This document shows, one piece after another, positions 1 to 6,739 of a DNA stretch of 7,793 nt. This stretch comes from Prevotellaceae bacterium. Its GTDB lineage: Bacteria > Bacteroidota > Bacteroidia > Bacteroidales > Bacteroidaceae. Both the position numbers and the translations under genes were made by a program. The DNA lies in NCBI GenBank assembly GCA_905371275.1, contig CAJPLH010000087.1:1-7793 (forward strand). Direction: 5' to 3'. The number at the start of each line of letters is the position of its first letter. Position 1 is the first letter of the stretch. Below the pieces are notes generated by a model. It was not told where the DNA came from. It made no database searches and saw nothing but the letters and a program-made list of their open reading frames with translations.

Positions 1-17
1 TAATGAGCGATTGGGGA

Positions 18-1679
18 TTATGACAAAGTATATGAGTTTAATTCATACTGCCCTACGATTCCTACAAGCTGACTCCTTTTCTTCAGTGCAAGAATAAGCT
101 TTCCTTTCTCCGTCTTGTAGATCTTTCCGATGAGTTTCTTGAAGTTACGCTCCACAAACTCACCTTTGGTGAGATCTTGAGGGATAATCTCATAGAAATC
201 ATACTCATTTTGATAGGCTTTGAGAATGTCCTCTCTAAACTTCCCTCGCAGGAAACGATCCACACTCGTGCTGTATCCACGACTCTGCACATAAGCAGAG
301 AGAACATAGAGAAAGTTGATATCGTAGGTCAAGACGAGCAGAGTGTCTCTGTCAAAGAGTCTATTCTCAAAATGATAGTTGAAGTATCGCCCCTTCTCAT
401 CTTGTTTGAGTTTACTATCGTGATAAGACAAATCCTTGGCATCTATCACACCACGAATGAAGAAATTTGGGGTTGGGTTGTAACCCTCAGTGAGTTCATC
501 GCGATAGCGCAGCGCATCACCGTCTTTTCTTCTGTTGAAGATGTCGATGTGATACTGGATGACATTCTTGGCATACGTGAATTGCTTGTAGCGTGAGTTT
601 TCACCTATTGAGTTTCCTTCTTTGTAGTACTTGCTGTCGCCAATGAAATAAATATCTCCTTGATCCACCAACGACTTGTCACGATAGATGTGGTCAACGA
701 TTTTACCGTCTTTCTGTTCTTTCAATCCCTTGGGAAGAGACGACTCTCCTATCAAACAGTCTATCATATCCTCAAAGACGATGTTGAAATTGCGCACCAA
801 CAAGCGTTCGCTTTGCAACTTCTTTTGCGCCACTTCTTCGGCTCGTTCGTAGAAAGCATAGAGCAAATGCCAAAGTTGCACCAACTCATCGGTAAAGTAT
901 TTACCTCTCATCCCCCGAAGTCGACGAGTGCCTTTGCCACTCTCTATCATCGCTGCTATGCGATGTGGCTTCTCCATCTTAAAGTTGAGATGATGTTTCA
1001 CCACGAAATGATAGCTATGTCTCAGATAGTCGAGGGTGGAATAGAACAAACAAATGAGTTCTTCATCATAGTTGATGGTCTTTTCCTTGGTTTTGCAGTC
1101 CAGATAATAAGGTTTGTTGCCTTTCAAGATGGGAGACGTTGTGCGAATGGTTTTTGTCCAGTGCACTTTGTGCTTCCCACTGTGCATAATGGTGGCAATG
1201 TAGGTGAAGAGAGATTGATGCGTCTTGTTGAAGTGCAAGAGAGCTAGGACGTGGTCTAGCATAGTCGCTTCTCCCTCGCCACGATTTCCCACTACTCCGG
1301 CAAGACTCCTTTGTGATGTGATTTCGTTGTCCGTGTTTCGCTCATTGAAGAGAGCAATGGCTTGATAGAGCCACGCAGACAAGTTGAAGAGAAAGGCCTT
1401 GTCGTCAGACTGGAGTTCTTTATTCTCTTCCGAAAGGCTGAGCAATTGTTTTGGAGTATATCGTCCAAAAGCTTTCTCACCTTTCTTATCTTTCTCATCT
1501 TTCTCTTTGATAATGAAAACCTTAGGAAGGATGAAAATTGTTTCTGACGAATCCGCATCATAGTAATAGCCCACATACGGCAACTTTATGCGCCCATCAT
1601 TCAATTCGATGGGAGCAATGTCTGCTAAAAAGGATACGTCTTTTGAGCTGTAAGGATAGTCTTCAAACAATATCTTCAC
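18..1679 (-). CDS. LlaJI-type restriction endonuclease subunit R2 (McrC-like PD-(D/E)xK nuclease)
   Basis: This 553-residue protein is the likely DNA-cutting subunit. Seen: an N-terminal and central part without familiar motifs, then a C-terminal PD-(D/E)xK nuclease core. The core has Glu303 in the helix FNIVFEDMI, Asp342 in DQGDIYF, and the pair Asp348-Ser-Lys350 in GDSKYYK, the same arrangement as in McrC. A charged Lys/Glu/Asp linker (about residues 58-70) is encoded by short tandem repeats. Known: in McrBC and LlaJI systems this subunit docks through its N-terminal part on the McrB-like ring and cuts when the motor is active. The start is GTG at 1679; no in-frame ATG occurs until Met140, and the length suits the family. 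It is the last gene of the operon, 18 bases after the R1 stop and in the same frame. No terminator is visible in the 17 bases after the stop. The family call is firm; the cleavage position is unknown. Confidence 0.87.
   Translation of the reverse strand: MKILFEDYPYSSKDVSFLADIAPIELNDGRIKLPYVGYYYDADSSETIFILPKVFIIKEKDEKDKKGEKAFGRYTPKQLLSLSEENKELQSDDKAFLFNLSAWLYQAIALFNERNTDNEITSQRSLAGVVGNRGEGEATMLDHVLALLHFNKTHQSLFTYIATIMHSGKHKVHWTKTIRTTSPILKGNKPYYLDCKTKEKTINYDEELICLFYSTLDYLRHSYHFVVKHHLNFKMEKPHRIAAMIESGKGTRRLRGMRGKYFTDELVQLWHLLYAFYERAEEVAQKKLQSERLLVRNFNIVFEDMIDCLIGESSLPKGLKEQKDGKIVDHIYRDKSLVDQGDIYFIGDSKYYKEGNSIGENSRYKQFTYAKNVIQYHIDIFNRRKDGDALRYRDELTEGYNPTPNFFIRGVIDAKDLSYHDSKLKQDEKGRYFNYHFENRLFDRDTLLVLTYDINFLYVLSAYVQSRGYSTSVDRFLRGKFREDILKAYQNEYDFYEIIPQDLTKGEFVERNFKKLIGKIYKTEKGKLILALKKRSQLVGIVGQYELNSYTLS
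1472..1507 (-). repeat. Four in-frame 9-bp tandem repeats inside the R2 gene
   Basis: On the plus strand the units read CTTTCTCAC, CTTTCTTAT, CTTTCTCAT and CTTTCTCTT. They encode part of the charged segment KEKDEKDKKGEK (about residues 58-70 of R2). Gain or loss of a unit would keep the frame and change only linker length. Confidence 0.8.
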
Positions 1680-1697
1680 TTCAACAAAACTTTTTCG

Positions 1698-3581
1698 TTA
1701 TTCTTCCGCGTCGTTTTCCTCAGCTTCATTAGGAGTGCCAGTTCCCCCTTGTGGGGTCATGTCTTCTAAAGGTGTCACACCGAGATATTCCATAAATCCT
1801 ACTAGAAGGCTCGTGCCGTTATCTTCGTGCAATTGGTTAAAGCTGAATTCTTCTTCTGCCTGATCTTGGCCAGTGCGGAAGAAGTTGTTTTTAGTGTGGT
1901 ATTCGTCTTTGCACACCTCGTGCCAGAGATAGAACATCACCTTGCTCTTAAACTCCTTCTCTTCTATCGAATCTTTGATAAAGAAATTCCCCATCTGTTT
2001 GTCTTCAGAGTCGGTAGCACTGAGTATGCGTGCATTCACAGCCTTGAGAAAGTCTACCCAGCGATATTTCTTGCCGCCAATGGTGATGAGAAACGTACTA
2101 GAATCCACGTTATCATTATAATTGATGGGTACATACTCCCAATCCCATCTGCGCTTGAATGCACTGTCCATCGGGAATAGACTTTGGTCGGAGGTATTCA
2201 TCGTGGCAAGGATGTGGAGATTGGCAGGCAGGCGCAAGTTTCCCTCTTTAATGCCATCATGATTTTCCCCAAGCTCTTTCATCAAATAGTTGGCAAGGTC
2301 TTGGTCTGCACGAATCTTGTATGTGGAAGTCCCATCCTCGTTTCTATCGAGCAGTTGGAAGAGATCGCCAAAGATTTGTGCGCAGTTGCCACGATTGATT
2401 TCTTCTATCACTAGATACACTTCTTCCTCTTGCTTCTTCCATGCTTGCACATAGGCATTGGTAAAGACTTGGGGAATGAAAGAGTATGATATTTCAGAGG
2501 AACTGCTCCTCTTAAGTAGAGCCTTACCACATGCTACTCCTTTTAGTATTTCTTTATCCATTGATGCTGTCGACCCTAATGACGTAAGCCATTCAATTCT
2601 AGTTGAAGGCTTAATGTCCCCTACTTCTGGGTAGAACATTGAAAATCTCTGGACAGGGCATGGTTGCCCATCATTTAAATACTCATCAAGTTTTGCTTTA
2701 AGCTCATTTGGTGTTAGCGCTATTTTATCTTGTTGAAGCATTATGGGCTTGTAGCAACCCACAAAACTAGCATAGTCACTATCGGGGTGGAACGTGGTGC
2801 GGAACACATTGTCTTCACTCACTTCCTTTAATCTTTCTTGTACCTTATAAGACTTCCCACTACCTGGAGTGCCAAAGTAGATGAGCTGGAGAGGATTTGA
2901 GTCTTTATCTTCCTCTGATGGCAAACGTTTTCTATAGTCTTCGCCTAATAGACTACTATCAATCTCAGTTGTACCAAAATTCCACTTTACAAATGGATGA
3001 AGTATATTCTCTTTTTCTAAATCAAGTACATATCTCCCATTAGGTAAAGAGTTTCCATCGATTTTCAAATCGTAGAATGCAGTCTCTATGGGTGAATCGT
3101 TTCGTTTCTTTTGTTTACCAACAAACTCAATTCTCGCTTCTTGTATGCCATTAGCATATCTTATTGGAAGAACATAAGCATTCTCCGATTTGAAGCCGAT
3201 TAAGCGTTCTTCGTTTGAGATCTCACAGCCCTTAGCACTAATGTCAAAGACTACTCGGTTATAGCGCTTGACTTGAAAATAAATACTCTTTCCACGGTTT
3301 GAAGAAACCATAGTAAACCTTATTTCATCACCAGGCATAACACCGTAATCTCTGTAGATATCTCCCATTTGATTTACTCGGAATTCTCTACCCTCAGCCG
3401 CTTTTAATGTGTACGTTTTCTTTATTATATTATCCAGAACGTTCACTTCAACTTTGGGTGGAAACATCTCCGATAGTTGAACCTCTTTCGAGATGAGAAG
3501 GTACGTTTCATGAGTGGTACCTTGCCCAAGTTCTGTTGAATTTGGGCTGTGTGTATATTGAGTTATTCTTAATTGGCTCAT
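1698..3581 (-). CDS. LlaJI-type restriction subunit R1 (McrB-like AAA+ NTPase with N-terminal recognition domain)
   Basis: This 627-residue protein is the probable target-recognition and motor subunit. Seen: Walker A GTPGSGKS at 237-244; Walker B with VYLVIEEINRGN at 388-399; the McrB signature MNTSDQSL at 461-468; an arginine-rich sensor/finger segment DSAFKRRW at 472-479. Residues 1 to about 225 lack NTPase motifs and include YRDYGVMPGDEIRF near 76-89, which recalls B3/EcoRII-N-like DNA-binding barrels. Known: McrB is a GTPase that forms rings and activates McrC, and the R1 N-terminal region of an H. pylori LlaJI protein has a B3-like fold that binds DNA site-specifically. Inferred: residues 1-225 read the target and 226-600 hydrolyse GTP. 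The C-terminus (610-627) is an acidic, low-complexity tail. ATG start at 3581, 10 bases after the second methyltransferase stop, without a clear ribosome-binding site. GTP preference is assumed by homology. Confidence 0.88.
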   Translation of the reverse strand: MSQLRITQYTHSPNSTELGQGTTHETYLLISKEVQLSEMFPPKVEVNVLDNIIKKTYTLKAAEGREFRVNQMGDIYRDYGVMPGDEIRFTMVSSNRGKSIYFQVKRYNRVVFDISAKGCEISNEERLIGFKSENAYVLPIRYANGIQEARIEFVGKQKKRNDSPIETAFYDLKIDGNSLPNGRYVLDLEKENILHPFVKWNFGTTEIDSSLLGEDYRKRLPSEEDKDSNPLQLIYFGTPGSGKSYKVQERLKEVSEDNVFRTTFHPDSDYASFVGCYKPIMLQQDKIALTPNELKAKLDEYLNDGQPCPVQRFSMFYPEVGDIKPSTRIEWLTSLGSTASMDKEILKGVACGKALLKRSSSSEISYSFIPQVFTNAYVQAWKKQEEEVYLVIEEINRGNCAQIFGDLFQLLDRNEDGTSTYKIRADQDLANYLMKELGENHDGIKEGNLRLPANLHILATMNTSDQSLFPMDSAFKRRWDWEYVPINYNDNVDSSTFLITIGGKKYRWVDFLKAVNARILSATDSEDKQMGNFFIKDSIEEKEFKSKVMFYLWHEVCKDEYHTKNNFFRTGQDQAEEEFSFNQLHEDNGTSLLVGFMEYLGVTPLEDMTPQGGTGTPNEAEENDAEE

Positions 3582-3591
3582 CGTTTCTTAT

Positions 3592-5100
3592 TTATATATA
3601 CTTTTTTATGGTTTCTGCTATGCCTTTTCCCATTAGACATGGGACAGCATTACCTATTTGCATGTAGGTCTTCAAATAAGGCCCCAAGAACAAATAGTCA
3701 TCAGGAAAAGATTGTATCCTAGCTGCTTCTCGCGGAGTTATAGCACGCACCTGAAAAGGATGGATATGAGAATGACAATCCATTCTTAAATGAGCAGTAA
3801 TTGTACGAGATGGTCTATTGGCAATCAGTTTATAGTATTTGTCTTTGAAACAGTGCAATCTATTCTTGTAAGGCATTATGTCTGCTATCTTAGGGTCAGA
3901 AGCATCGTTCCCTTGTTCAAGAAGACGATATATGTCGTAATTGACTGAATTTACGAACCTAGCCTTATGATTGAAGACAAATGGAATTTTTCTACCTTGA
4001 TTTATTATCTCTAAGTAGCCATTCTCTTGTCCATTAAATACGTTTGCATCTATCTTTTTTCCAGAGAGTTCGCTATCAACTTCATTTTGATTTTTTACTC
4101 TAGGAGCCTCTAAAGGTCTTATTGCTTCTAACGCATCAGATAGCAAGTATCTAGGCTTACCCTGATTCCGTTCCTTTATTTGAGCAAAGATATCACTTGG
4201 AGTTATCCCCTTTTCAGTGGCTATATCTTCTCGTATAGCAATATAAATCAGTCTTTCTCGATTTTGAGCGACAGAAAAGTCTACAGAATTAAGAACTTGA
4301 TAGCTTACGATATAAGATTGTTCGTTACCATCAATTACAGCTCTTATTTCAGAGTAATCTTGCACTACTTGGTCTGCAACTTTAAGCATACCTTTCACAT
4401 TCTCCATTACAACAAACTTTGGAGAAAGCAACTCTACTGCTCGCACAAAGTATTTGTACAACTCATTACGCGGGTCATCAATAATGCGTTGCTGATTGGC
4501 TGAGCTGAATCCTTGACAAGGAGGACCACCTATAACTACATCAACATTGCCCAAATGATAATTTGGCAAATTTTCGACCAAATGTTTGATGTCTCCATGA
4601 ATCACTTTATTAGAGGCTATCTCGGGATGATTAAACCTATATGTCCGAATACATACCTCTTCGAAGTCATTAGCTAAACTAATACGAAACCCTGCTTGTA
4701 CGAATCCTTGGCTTAAACCACCCGCCCCAGAGAAGAAGTCTACAACTGTTGGCTTTCCACTTTTCTGCTCTAAAGTTTGAAGTTCTCGTCTCTTCTTGTT
4801 ACTGAATTTATCCAATGTTGAACCGAATATCAGTTTATTATGAAGGAAAAACGAGACACAGCTTAGAAAATCTACATAGGAAGACTTCAATAAGTTTGCC
4901 AATACTAAGAGTCCAAACTTATCTGTGATAATCCCCATATCGATAAGTTCATCGACAATCTCTTGAGGTATAGCGTTGGGACAGATAGGGATAGTCACAT
5001 TATTACTTTCAGCAACAATGTGAACAATCCGTATGTAAATTGCTACAATTTCAAGTAGATTGTCTTTTCTTTCCGATCCTAATAAAGAATTGAATACCAT
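3592..5100 (-). CDS. C5-cytosine DNA methyltransferase M2 with N-terminal extension
   Basis: This enzyme transfers a methyl group from S-adenosylmethionine to carbon 5 of cytosine in the host target. Motifs in order over 502 residues: motif I VDFFSGAGGLSQGF (120-133, SAM binding); motif IV GGPPCQGFS (191-199) with catalytic Cys195; motif VI ENV (233-235); motif VIII QNRERL (279-284); motif IX RAITPREAARIQSF (452-465); motif X YMQIGNAVP (479-487). All are intact. The variable target-recognition region lies between VIII and IX, about 291-451. Unusual is a 117-residue N-terminal extension before motif I, where most C5 enzymes have few residues. It is hydrophobic and probably helical, with no motif I can name. 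The ATG shares one base with the upstream methyltransferase stop (TAATG). The two enzymes differ clearly outside the motifs, so this is not a recent duplication. Inferred role: modifying one strand of an asymmetric target, as in LlaJI. Confidence 0.95.
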   Translation of the reverse strand: MVFNSLLGSERKDNLLEIVAIYIRIVHIVAESNNVTIPICPNAIPQEIVDELIDMGIITDKFGLLVLANLLKSSYVDFLSCVSFFLHNKLIFGSTLDKFSNKKRRELQTLEQKSGKPTVVDFFSGAGGLSQGFVQAGFRISLANDFEEVCIRTYRFNHPEIASNKVIHGDIKHLVENLPNYHLGNVDVVIGGPPCQGFSSANQQRIIDDPRNELYKYFVRAVELLSPKFVVMENVKGMLKVADQVVQDYSEIRAVIDGNEQSYIVSYQVLNSVDFSVAQNRERLIYIAIREDIATEKGITPSDIFAQIKERNQGKPRYLLSDALEAIRPLEAPRVKNQNEVDSELSGKKIDANVFNGQENGYLEIINQGRKIPFVFNHKARFVNSVNYDIYRLLEQGNDASDPKIADIMPYKNRLHCFKDKYYKLIANRPSRTITAHLRMDCHSHIHPFQVRAITPREAARIQSFPDDYLFLGPYLKTYMQIGNAVPCLMGKGIAETIKKYI

Positions 5101-5102
5101 TA
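5098..5102 (-). promoter_or_regulatory. TAATG stop/start overlap coupling M1 and M2
   Basis: On the minus strand the TAA stop of the first methyltransferase (5102-5100) and the ATG of the second (5100-5098) share one A. Such overlaps usually mean the second gene is translated by ribosomes that finish the first, keeping the two methyltransferases in fixed ratio. The overlap is seen directly; coupling is inferred. Confidence 0.7.
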
Positions 5103-6404
5103 ATTTACCTCTGACTCAAACTTTAATATGGCATTTGCAAGGGCTTCTGCAAAAAGAGGAGGAACAGCATTACCAATCTGTTTATATTTCTCTCCTCGAG
5201 AACCACAAAATTCAAAATCATCTGGGAATGATTGTATACGAGCAGCTTCTCGTACAGTAAATGAACGTGCTTGCTTTTCATCTGGATGGATAAATTGAAA
5301 TCCATCTTTATGAATATGAGCAAGAATTGTTTTAGAGGGCAAGTCCCACCACTGAACAACATAGCTGTTGTCAAAAACCCTAGCTTGCTTATGTTCATAC
5401 TGAGGACAATTTCGTCTGAGTTGCCCAAAAGTCCATCTATTATGAATCATCACTGCAAATCGTTCTCGATCTAGGTCGTTATGTTTCCTTGCAATATGGT
5501 CATACAATGGATATTCTCCTCTTTTTCCTATTCTCTGAAGATACTCATTGTCACATGGGTAGGCGAAATGAAACGTTGATTTGTCTTCGCCAGGAAGAAC
5601 AAAGGGTAAATCACCTATCGCTTCCTTGACACTCACAAATTGCTTTTTCCCGATTCTCTCGAGGTCAAGTGTTTCGGGTGACCAATGGGTTTTATTGAGC
5701 TTATTATAGAGTTCCCGAATACTTCCATTAGAAAGGTCTCTTCTAACCCCCAATATTATTACTCGCTTTCTCATTTGAGGAACACCATACTCTGCCGTAT
5801 TATGAACTAAGTAGTCTGGCCTACTCTCTATATGATACAATCTTCCTAATGCAGAAAAGATTTGTGGGAGTATCAATTGACCTTTAACTTTTGCAGATAG
5901 CAAGCCTACAACATTCTCAAACACGAAGTATTTGGGTTGATAATGCTCCAAAACTCTCACATAGCTTTCAAATAAAAAGTTACGTGGATCTTCAGCCATT
6001 TTTTTGCAATCGCGAACTCGCCCCGCCGTAGAATATGCTTGGCAAGGAGGGCCACCAATTATGACATCAACAGCTTGTCCTCCAACAGCTCTATCAATAC
6101 TTCTAATAATATCGACGTCCGTTATATCCCTTTCAATTACTCCATCTGCGATTTCTTGGGAGCTATATCCATAGTACTTCATCCTTTTACGGAGAGTTTC
6201 ACATGCCCAATGATTTATTTCCACATGCGCTAGTGCTTTATATCCTAGCCGATAAAAACCCTCTGACAACCCTCCACATCCAGCAAACAAATCGACAAAG
6301 GTCAAAGTCTTCTCGTCCGAAGATGGTGTCGCAGAATTGTGTTGCGCTACACTTTCCTCGGGACTGAATGTTTGCTCGAAAAGATCTCGTTCTACTTCTA
6401 TCAT
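5100..6404 (-). CDS. C5-cytosine DNA methyltransferase M1, first gene of the R-M operon
   Basis: This is a 434-residue SAM-dependent cytosine-C5 DNA methyltransferase of normal family length. Motifs seen: motif I VDLFAGCGGLSEGF (37-50); motif IV GGPPCQAYS (117-125) with catalytic Cys121; motif VI ENV (163-165); motif VIII QMRKRVIILGV (210-220); motif IX RSFTVREAARIQSF (380-393); motif X YKQIGNAVPP (407-416). The region from about 221 to 379 is the target-recognition domain and does not resemble that of the neighbouring methyltransferase. A short acidic leader (1-36) precedes motif I. The start is ATG at 6404, preceded by a 335-base non-coding region holding a candidate promoter. Being first in the operon means modification can be established before the nuclease is made. 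In LlaJI the M1 methyltransferase also affects its own promoter; no GACGC or GCGTC was found in 6405-6620, so the same mechanism is not evident here. Confidence 0.95.
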   Translation of the reverse strand: MIEVERDLFEQTFSPEESVAQHNSATPSSDEKTLTFVDLFAGCGGLSEGFYRLGYKALAHVEINHWACETLRKRMKYYGYSSQEIADGVIERDITDVDIIRSIDRAVGGQAVDVIIGGPPCQAYSTAGRVRDCKKMAEDPRNFLFESYVRVLEHYQPKYFVFENVVGLLSAKVKGQLILPQIFSALGRLYHIESRPDYLVHNTAEYGVPQMRKRVIILGVRRDLSNGSIRELYNKLNKTHWSPETLDLERIGKKQFVSVKEAIGDLPFVLPGEDKSTFHFAYPCDNEYLQRIGKRGEYPLYDHIARKHNDLDRERFAVMIHNRWTFGQLRRNCPQYEHKQARVFDNSYVVQWWDLPSKTILAHIHKDGFQFIHPDEKQARSFTVREAARIQSFPDDFEFCGSRGEKYKQIGNAVPPLFAEALANAILKFESEVN

Positions 6405-6448
6405 TGTCGTTAAAACTATTGATGTGGATTTCTAAAGCTGACAATTCG

Positions 6449-6469
6449 CATCTCGCGTTTCGAGAGATG
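6449..6469 (-). promoter_or_regulatory. Imperfect 21-bp palindrome in the presumed operon leader
   Basis: Arms CATCTC and GAGATG pair at the outside, followed by one mismatch, two more pairs (CG with CG) and a three-base centre: 8 of 9 positions pair. It lies 45 bases upstream of the M1 ATG and downstream of the candidate promoter. It could form an RNA hairpin in the leader or be a dimer-binding operator. The symmetry is seen; the function is inferred. Confidence 0.4.
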
Positions 6470-6518
6470 TATACCAGCAATACTCCTTATTACGTGTTTG
6501 GGATTTTGGATTTATCAG

Positions 6519-6526
6519 CAAATGTA
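6519..6526 (-). promoter_or_regulatory. Candidate Bacteroidota -7 promoter box for the R-M operon
   Basis: On the minus strand this reads TACATTTG, an exact match to the TAnnTTTG consensus of the Bacteroidota housekeeping sigma factor. It is 115 bases upstream of the M1 start, giving a leader of about 100 bases. No good TTTG -33 box was found at the usual 19-21 base spacing, so the call is tentative. Confidence 0.35.
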
Positions 6527-6629
6527 CTACTTTATCATGGCATAGCCCAGGAAAAAACTCAAATATCCATCTGTTCTGAGTGATTTTGCTCTTTTTTTTC
6601 TATCACCAACTACCAAAATGACGTCAAAC

Positions 6630-6673
6630 AAACAGAGAGTGTGGCAAGGGAAGATTGACCACACTCTCTGTTT
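6630..6673 (-). terminator. Hairpin with 15-bp perfect stem, probable terminator of the cvfB-like gene
   Basis: Arm AAACAGAGAGTGTGG (6630-6644) pairs perfectly with 6659-6673 around a 14-base loop. It begins 67 bases past the stop of the cvfB-like gene. Read on the minus strand, the stem ends in TTT and continues GTTTG, an interrupted T tract. On the plus strand it ends in TTTT, so it could act both ways, though no plus-strand gene leads into it. The stem is certain; the terminator role is likely. Confidence 0.65.
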
Positions 6674-6739
6674 TAAGAAGAAATTACCGATATTCGAAGG
6701 ATACTCAACAGAACCTAGCGTAAATAAGCCCTTGCGCGG

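Larger units (their letters stand above)
6405..6739. other. Intergenic region between the cvfB-like gene and the R-M operon
   Basis: No credible gene is present in these 335 bases. It holds the hairpin at 6630-6673, an 8-bp palindrome TGACGTCA at 6619-6626, a run of eight T at 6592-6599, the candidate -7 box at 6519-6526, and the imperfect palindrome at 6449-6469. It probably serves as terminator for the upstream gene and as promoter and leader for the operon. Confidence 0.7.

Noticed and set aside
660..1247. 195-codon open frame on the plus strand opposite R2
   Set aside because: It overlaps a strongly supported nuclease gene on the other strand and shows no recognisable domain; it is best explained as a shadow frame.
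3592..6404. Recent tandem duplication of one methyltransferase gene
   Set aside because: Only the shared catalytic motifs agree; the recognition domains, lengths and N-termini differ, so the two are separate lineages.
6592..6599. Run of eight T as a phase-variation switch
   Set aside because: It lies in non-coding DNA about 65 bases upstream of the candidate -7 box, where slippage would not change a reading frame or promoter spacing.
6619..6626. TGACGTCA palindrome as an operator
   Set aside because: A single 8-bp palindrome can occur by chance, lies far upstream of the candidate promoter, and has no second copy nearby.
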